A stretch of 35,474 nt of DNA. Origin: a virus. The position numbers and the translations under genes were made by a program. The stretch lies in the IMG/VR virus record IMGVR_UViG_3300020183_000244, positions 1-35,474 of that record; one strand, 5' to 3'. The notes beneath the pieces were generated by a model. That model did no database searches, was not told where the DNA came from, and saw nothing but the letters and a program-made list of their open reading frames with translations. Positions 9,301 through 18,300 of this stretch are shown here, one piece after another (the stretch's first letter is position 1; every line of letters starts with the position of its first letter).

Positions 9301-12300
9301 GTAATTAGTGGTTATACATCAACTAATAGCGTTCACACTCATGATGCATTTGTAATGTACATTGCAAATAATGGAGACTCATTAGCAAAGAGAAAGATAA
9401 CTTCAGTATCTACAGAAGATAGATTCTATGCTGTTCGTGTTGACAGTTTTAATAACATCTACTTGGTTGGTAATGCTGGAAATAACCTTTTAATTGCTAG
9501 TGTTTATATTCAAGGAAATAAAATACTTATCAATTGGTTAAAACAGTATGTAATCACCGATGTCAAAATGACAGACTTGTCATTGAACATTGATGAGTTT
9601 AATGATCTATATGTATTAGGAACTCAACAAGTTGTCAGTAGTGGTCTTAGAACAAGATTGCTGCTATTTAAATTAAATACAGCAGGAACAGTCCAAGACA
9701 CATACGCTTACAATATAGTCAGCGATGGTGCTATTACTGCATCCAAATCTTCAATTGATATTTTTGGTGAAATTAATATTGCTGCCACGATTACAACTTT
9801 AACAAATAAAAAATATGTTTCATTTATAAAAGTTAAATATGATGGTTCTGTAATAAATGCAAATAAATTTGAATCTACAACATCTGCATTTGCATATGAT
9901 ACAACTTCATGCGTTTCTGATGTTTCTGGAGATCCATTTGTCTTGGGTTCATATTATTCAAATAGAACCCAATTCCTATTTGACGGTAGTGATTTTGTAG
10001 ATAAAACTGGTAGAGTTTCTAACTTAACAACCACTGGAACTGTTGCTGTCAGTACAACATCTCCTAAGTTTGGATCTACTGCATATGCTATTTCACTTTC
10101 AGGAAAAATGACAGCAACTACAAGTCTGTCTCTATCTTCTTGGACATTAGAGGGGTGGTTTAACTTCTCATCAGCAACAACAACTAAAAGTGAAATTAAT
10201 CTGCTCACAATTACTGATAGCACTAATACATTAGTTTTACAAATTAATAGCAGCACTGGAACAGATTATGGTAAAGCAAGACTTTTAGTAAATGCAACAG
10301 CAGGATCTTACAGCACACAAACTAATCTTGTATCATTGATGAATGCTGACTATGCTCATATTGCCGTAAGAAAAACATTTGCGAATGCCATTGCAACATA
10401 TACTGTATTTGTAAATGGCACTCAATATGTTCAAACAACAAGTTCTACTAATATTAATCCAACACAAATTGATTTTGGAAACACAACTGCTGCAGCGTCT
10501 AATCCAACAAGAGTAGATGATATTAGATTAAGTAATTATGCGATTACATATGGGGCATCACCATCTGCTGCACATGGAATTTACGACTACTCTCCTGCAT
10601 CTTCGTACATATTTAAATTTGATAAAACTTCAGATTCTGTAAGAATGGGGACATTATCATTTGCTACTTCTGGATTGATAATCTCTAGAACAGCGATGAC
10701 GGTATCAAATGCTCCTATAACTTCTACAACAAGTAATTACACTATTGCGTCTGAGGGATTCCAGGTTTTAGATTTTACAGAATCATCAATTACACAAACC
10801 TCAAATGCTGTAACAGTATCTCAAACTATTGATAACTGGTCAGCTAGGACCGCAACTGTTCCTTCTACAGGTGGTCAAAAACCAAAATTTACTGCAGAAT
10901 CATATGGAAAATTCTTCTTCAAAGTATTCAATACTGAGAAAGTAGATAATGTTAGAAAATTAACTTTAAATCAAACATTTAACGCTAATATTGGATCTAC
11001 AGTTATTCAAAAAAATACTTCAGGTGTGACCATTGCATCGTCAAAAGTAGTTGATGTTGATAAAGAAAACAAGCAAATTTTCACATCGTCTTTAACTGGG
11101 GAATTCCAAGAAAATACAGGTTCTATAACTTTCTCGGACAATCCTGTAAACGATCTTACAACTACATTTTCAAACGTAGTTAATACAACTCCAGGAACTT
11201 TTGTGCTTAATATACCTAGTGGAACTGCTGCCTTATTTAAACCATATTCTGAGCTTGATTATTCTGTGAGAATTGATGATGTAATTGCAGGATCTGCATT
11301 TTCCAAAGGATCTGTATATGCTCTTAGTTCTAATTATTTTTCATTCAATACCGCATATACTCAGGCAACAATTTCTGGATTAGCATCGGTAACTAAAATT
11401 ACCGTAATTACAAATCTAAACAAGACTTTCCAGATAGTTGATGAAGCATTTACTCAAGAGATGTATGTTAGAAGTGCAACTTCTCATTATTTAAATGTTG
11501 GAGATGTTTTATTCAATACGACTTCTCCACAATATGCTGCAGCAAATGGTTCTTTCTATGTTAAACAAATCATCAGTAAGAAAGAATTTATTTTTGATCT
11601 TAATACTACTCCATCAGCTGCAATAGGATCATCTATTACACTCACTATCTTTGTTAAGCATCCTATTCTTAGATTGATATTTGGTCAACAATATGTTTTT
11701 GATACATCTGATTCTTCTAATCTTGGTAGATTCTTATCATTCTACAGAGACAACTTAAATAAAATTGAGTATACATTTAAGAATATTATTAGAAAAGGTG
11801 TACCAGGAATAGATGAACCTGGAAGTTCACCATTTATTTCATTCAAAGTTACTGATGACGTATCAAACATTAGTTATTACGCTGACCCATCCAGAATAGG
11901 ATCACAAAGTCCTGTATCTCCACTATCCTATATTGATGTAATATACAGTCCTTACATTGGTAAATTTGAAGTCAAATCTTTAGAGGGGGCAACAGTTACA
12001 AGTGGTGCAACCAAAATTGTATTTGATTTAAAATATGAACCAGAAAAAGCAGCTCTTGCTAATCTAACCACATATACAACGACATCTCTAAAAGCTGTTG
12101 GATCTATTGGTGATATTCGTTTAGTAAGTGGAGGAGGATTCTACAAAAAACTACCAATTATTGTTGATATTCAATCATCAAGAAAAATTGAAAGAGTTGA
12201 AATTAATGAACCTGGCACAGAATATCAACCAGGACAATACTTTGGAGTTCCTATCCTTGGAGATGGTAATGGCGGTAAGGTAAGTATTACTGTTGATCCT

Positions 12301-15300
12301 GCATCAGATCCACCTGGTCAAATTATTGAAGTTTCTGTTACTGATCCAGGCAAAGGTTATACTACAGCATTCATTGATGTTGATGCTGTTGATGGAATTC
12401 TTGGTTCAGATCTTGGTGGATCTGGTGCAGAATTAACCGTGGTTATTCCACCAAAAGGAACAGGAGCATCTGTTTTTGTCAAAGGTGAAAGAATTGGAAA
12501 AATTAAGAAATTAAAGAATAATAACTTTGGATTTGATTATACTCATGATTATACTTTGCGTCCAGAGATTACCTTCCCAGTTAATTTACAATTAACCAGT
12601 ACAAGCATTCTAAGCAGCATTAAGGTGGTTAATCCTGGTTCAGGGTATACATCACCCCCAGAGGTTGTAATCACTGGTGGAGGCGGTTCTGGAGCGACTG
12701 CACAAGCAGTTTTAAGAAACGGTCGAATCTACGGAATCGTAATTAAAAATCCTGGTTCTGGATATACGGTTGAACCAACGGTTAAACTCAAATCTTCCTT
12801 TAACTATGTTGTAAACTTAGACCTTGGATTATTCCAATTTGCATATCCGCATGGAATACCGAATGGTGCTGAAGTCCAGTTTAATGTAATTGATGTTGGT
12901 GATGGAGCAGAATTTCCACTTTCTTCATTCGGATTCTTAAATGCAAATCAAATTTACTATGCAGTTTCTGGAGAAGGTGCTGGATTAGAAAATGATCAAA
13001 TCAGAATCGCCCTAACTCCTCAGGATGCAGAGACTGGAAACTACATTACTTTTGTAAATACTGGTACTGGTAGACAAGTTATTCTTACAGATTCATTTGG
13101 TGGTTCTGCAGAAGCAGTGTTGGAGACAGCAAGATTCTTGTTTGGTGAAACTGTTTTCCAAGGTCAAACCTTTGAAACTGCAACAGCAGTTGGGTTTGTA
13201 TCTGAAAATGATGGTTGGCAGATCGGTCCCAGATTGTTAAAACTAATTAATTATACTGGAGTTTTTGAAATTGGTCAAAGAGTAAATGGTTTAATATCCA
13301 AGTCTAGTGGTATTATCGGAGATATCAATATTGCGAAAGGAGTTTTAGAAGTAGATTCTATCACTAAAACTACAGGAAAATTCTTGGATGATATTGGCAA
13401 ACCAAGTGAGATTGTTCAGAAAGTTCAAGACTCATATCTATATCAAATGTTCTCTTATAACATCAAGAGTCCAATCTCGATTGATCAATGGAAGAAAGTT
13501 ATAAATGATACTATTCATCCAGCTGGTTTTAAAATCTTTGGAGAAATTGGAGTTTCTGGTGGAGGAAAAGGATTAACAGATAGAACTGATTTTGAACTTG
13601 TAAAGAGTGTTAATTTAATTGAGAGTTCGGTTGTCTCTAACGTTGATAGTTTTGCTTTAGTAGAACCAGTTTATAGTGAGTTTGATAATACACAAGTTTT
13701 GTTTAGAACTAAGAGATTGACATCATCTGAGGAAATTCTGACTTCTGTTGTACAGTCATTAGATAACATAGCGAATTTGTTTGATGGTGCCAGAACAGTA
13801 TTCCCATTAACGATTGATGGATCACCAGTTATTGCTCAGGCAAGTCAATTTATGATAGTCATAAATGGTATCTATCAAGCTCCAGGTTTTGCATTTACTG
13901 TTCAATCTGGAAATATTGTTTTTACAGAACCACCTCCTGCACCAACAAAAATTAGTTATGCTGTTTTAGATTTAGAATTTAAAACAACATCCTTGATTAC
14001 AATGTCTAATGTTAGTGGTATCATTCCAGAAATAGGAAATACCATTCGTGGATTGGTTTCTAACGCCACAGCTACTGTTGCAAATTCAACATCTACCACA
14101 TTGACTGTGTTTAATATTACAGGAGCATTTGTTGCAAATGAAACTATAATTTCACCAGCAACAGGACTAAATGCTATTCTCGATAGCATTGTACCTGTAG
14201 TAAATGCCAATGTCTTGAGGTTCCAAGAGAAAATTAAAAACTTACGTGGAAAAACCGCAATTGTTGAAGAAATCAATCTAGATCTAGCTACCAATATTCA
14301 AACTAATAGAATTGTAATTAGCAAAACATCAGGCACATATGATTCACCATCAGGTCTTCTAGACATGAAAATTGATGATAGTTTCGTTAGTGCTGAAACA
14401 GGCGTCGTTGCCAGAATTACTAACATTTCAACTTATAGAGATCCTAATGTTTATATTGTTGTAAATCCTGCTTTTGCATCTACAGGTAGTTTCTTAGTTA
14501 ATGAAGTTGTAAAAGGTGCAACGTCAAACGCAACAGGTGAAGTTGTTTTGTGGAATCCGTCTATTAGAAGATTGATTCTAAAATCAACAAGCACGGCCGA
14601 TTTTGTACCGAATGAAATTATTAATGGTTTAACATCTTTAGCACAATTTAAAATTTTAACAACAACAGAAATTGAACCAACAACAACATTAATCATCAGT
14701 GATCCTAGCAGTTTCTATGGTTTACTATTCAACAGAATTGTTAACCCAACTGTTCCTAATGCCATTGTAGATGATATTAGTAAGAGTGTAATTGAAGTTG
14801 TTAATTTAGATGATGACGATGTTAATGTTGATTCAAACTTCCCAGAATTTGAAGAGGTACAAAATATACTATTAGATTATTCTAGTAGCAGTAGAACTCC
14901 AAAGGTAATCACAGTAAATGGTAATGCTGGTTCATCAACTTTACAAAAGAAATTTGGATCTGCATCTTTAGTTCTAGACGGAAATGGAGATTATCTACAA
15001 ATATCAGACGCAACAGAATTTGATCTAACAACTTATACATTTGAAGCGTGGATTTATTTGCCAACCGCACCTTCTGAGTATTCAATGATATTTGCCAATG
15101 TCGGAGAAAACTCGTATTGGGGACTCCGTACTGTTGCTGGGAACACACGTCTGACCTCATATGATGGCACTACAATCAATGAACAAACAACAGGAACAAG
15201 TATTCCGTTAAATACTTGGACTCATGTTGCTTGGTCTAGAACTGGTAATCAGGTTAGATCATTTATAAATGGAGAATTAGTACACACTGGAACTAGCACT

Positions 15301-18300
15301 GCTACTCCAAATGCGACTGGACTTACAATTGGTTATTCAGTTAATTATTCAAACCAACATTTCTTCAATGGATATATTGATGAAATGAGAGTCTCAAAAG
15401 GAATTGCTAGATATGTTGCTACATTTACACCACCTCTAGTAGCATTTGTTAATGATGGTAATACTGCATTACTCATACATGCAGATTCCAATCCAATCCA
15501 AGATGATGGTGGATTAGTTGATGGTGTTGAAGAAGGGTCATTTATCCAAAATCAAGTTTTTGAATATACTAATGAAAGTGGAGATTTTACTCAGAACGAA
15601 GAGTTGATTTCTAGAAAATTATCATATCATACTCGAAGCGGAGGAAATTTCCAAATCGGTGGAACAATAACAGGTGGCGGTGCAACTGCTCAAATCATAG
15701 GTGTTAATTATGCACTAAATCTTTTATATCTTGGTAGTAAGACAGGATCATTTACGATTGGCGGTACAATCACATCAGGATCTGTTAGTGCTGTGGTGTC
15801 TGCATATTTAGAAGTTCCTGTTTTGGCAAATCAAGTATTCACCGCAACCAATAAGTTTATTACTGGTTATATTGACAATGATACTAGACATAGGTACAGA
15901 GATGCTGCAAATCTAATTAGATTGAATTCTGGATATATTGTAGATGAAGCAGTGGGTAGATTAAAAGATCGCTATCCAGATTTAGTTATTCCTAGAGATA
16001 CTGCAACATCCCAAGATGGTACTGCTAGATGTAAATTAGACGCTGCTTTATTGTTAGAGGGTGTTATCTTAGATATAGAAAAAGGAGGCACCTATAATGC
16101 TACATCTGCGGCGAGACAATATCTAGATGCAAATGGCGGAATTAGATTTATTGAACTCCAAGTTCTTCACAGTGCTTATACTCATGAGCAATTGAATTTG
16201 CTTTGTCAACAAGCAGTAATTGGAGAACTAAGTGAGACACCCGAGTATTCTGACAGATTCCCAGTTCCACCTATTGATATTACTATTGATTCTTTAGATT
16301 GTGCTGATGTTAGAAGTGATATAGACACATTGTGGGGTTTGATTAATGAAGTTATTGCTCCTACTGGAGATGTTTACAAAGATGCTGGAGACTTACTCTG
16401 GTTTAACAGAACATTTATTGCTGATGAAGCTGTAGCACTTACAACTCAATATTTCACATACACTCTAAATGGCGTTCAATATAGTGCTTTTGAATATCCA
16501 GGCGGTGCTGCTGGAATAGATAAGTGTAAGAGAGATCTCAAAGAGCACATCATACCAGCGATTATTTCTGATTTGGTTTCGGGCGGAAATGTAAACATCA
16601 TAAACGCAATGAAGCAATATGTTAATGAAGATGAAGATGTCTTGCACGTTAAGGATGAACTTCTACCAACTATCTACGCTATTGAGCAAACAAAGAAATT
16701 ATGTCAATATGCTGTAGATAATTGGATTATTACTGGTACACAAAATACTGAGTATCAACCAACGTTTGCAAGTAATGCAAATAAGTACAAAGATACTACA
16801 ATCACTGTAGACGATGGGGAGTATGGTGGTCATTGTGCCGATGTTAAATCTGCAATCGAAGTCTTGTTTACATTAGGAATTGGTATTCTTCTCCCAGAAA
16901 GAGAGCAATATATTGTTTCTGGTAGATTCCTTGATGCTGGAGATTTGATTGATGCAAATGCTCTGTTAATTGCTGATGTAGCTGTTGGTAGAATGTTGGC
17001 AAACTTCCCTGGTTTCACAGTACCTGGTGGTGGTCAAAACTGTAAAGATGATGTTCTAGACATTTTAAATGCATTAACATATAACCTAAGAAATGGTGGC
17101 AACCAACAAATATACGATGCTGCTGGTTTATACCTAAGTGCAGTTTTGGGAGGAGGATCTCATGTTTCAGGTGAAGAAACTCAATCCATCTATGTATTGA
17201 ATCAAGCTAGAGATCTTGCAATTCAGGCAATGCGTAATGAAACCATTACTATTGACGGGCATTCTACAAGAACTCAGGTTAAAGATTTAACCATCACGGT
17301 TGCTGCTGATAACTGTGCTCAGGTAGCATCATCAATTACCACCTTAATGGCAATTGTTGTTCAGGCAATACAAAATGGAAACTTGACTGGTATTACAAGA
17401 ACTACTGACAGTCCAACAAATATTGCATATAGAGATGCTGCTAAATTAATTATGTTTAATAAAGAATATATTAAAATTGAAGCATTACAAAGAACTCTTA
17501 ATAATTTCCCTGGATTTAATGTTCCTGGTGGAAATACTAAGTGTCTAAGAGACATTGGTTATATTGTTGATGCAATTGTATATGACTTGTTGACAAATGG
17601 AAATAGTGCAATTTATGCTGCGACATCATCGTACATTGACGCTGCAACAGGAACCATTGCCTCTCTAGAAGGAGAATTGATTCAAAGTATCTTTGCATAT
17701 CAGCAAGTAAGAGATTTAATGAAACTAGCAATATCCGAGACTTTACCTTCTCCAGCTACTGCATCTGGTTTTTATGCTTACACTGACAGTGCAATCGCAC
17801 TTTCTGGTTCAATTCTAACTGAACTTCAAAACTTTGTCCAAGATAAAATGGCAATTTTATTAGGTACACTTAATAATACAAATTATCTTATTGCTAACAA
17901 TATTGTCAGTACAACTTCGGTTGAAGTCCCTACTATCATATATCCAACTAGACCACTCAGAACACCAATTGAAGGATCTCTGAGGGCAGGTGAATCATTA
18001 TATGGAACAGTATCTGGTCAATATGCTGAGATTGAGTCTATTACTACAAATAGGGCATCAATTAAAACTATGCTCATGAGATTTGAAGTTGATTTCACTG
18101 TTGCATCAGAGAAATTTGCAGTTGGAAATGTATTAAGTATTCAAGGTCAACCATCAAGAACATGCACCGTATATTCTGTAGAATATGCAGAAAATATTAA
18201 TTACATTGATGTCATTGTTAATACTGGACCATTTAGTGTCGGTAATACTTTGTTGTCAAATGTTAATTTTACAGCTACAATTGAGGCAATGAATGATAGA

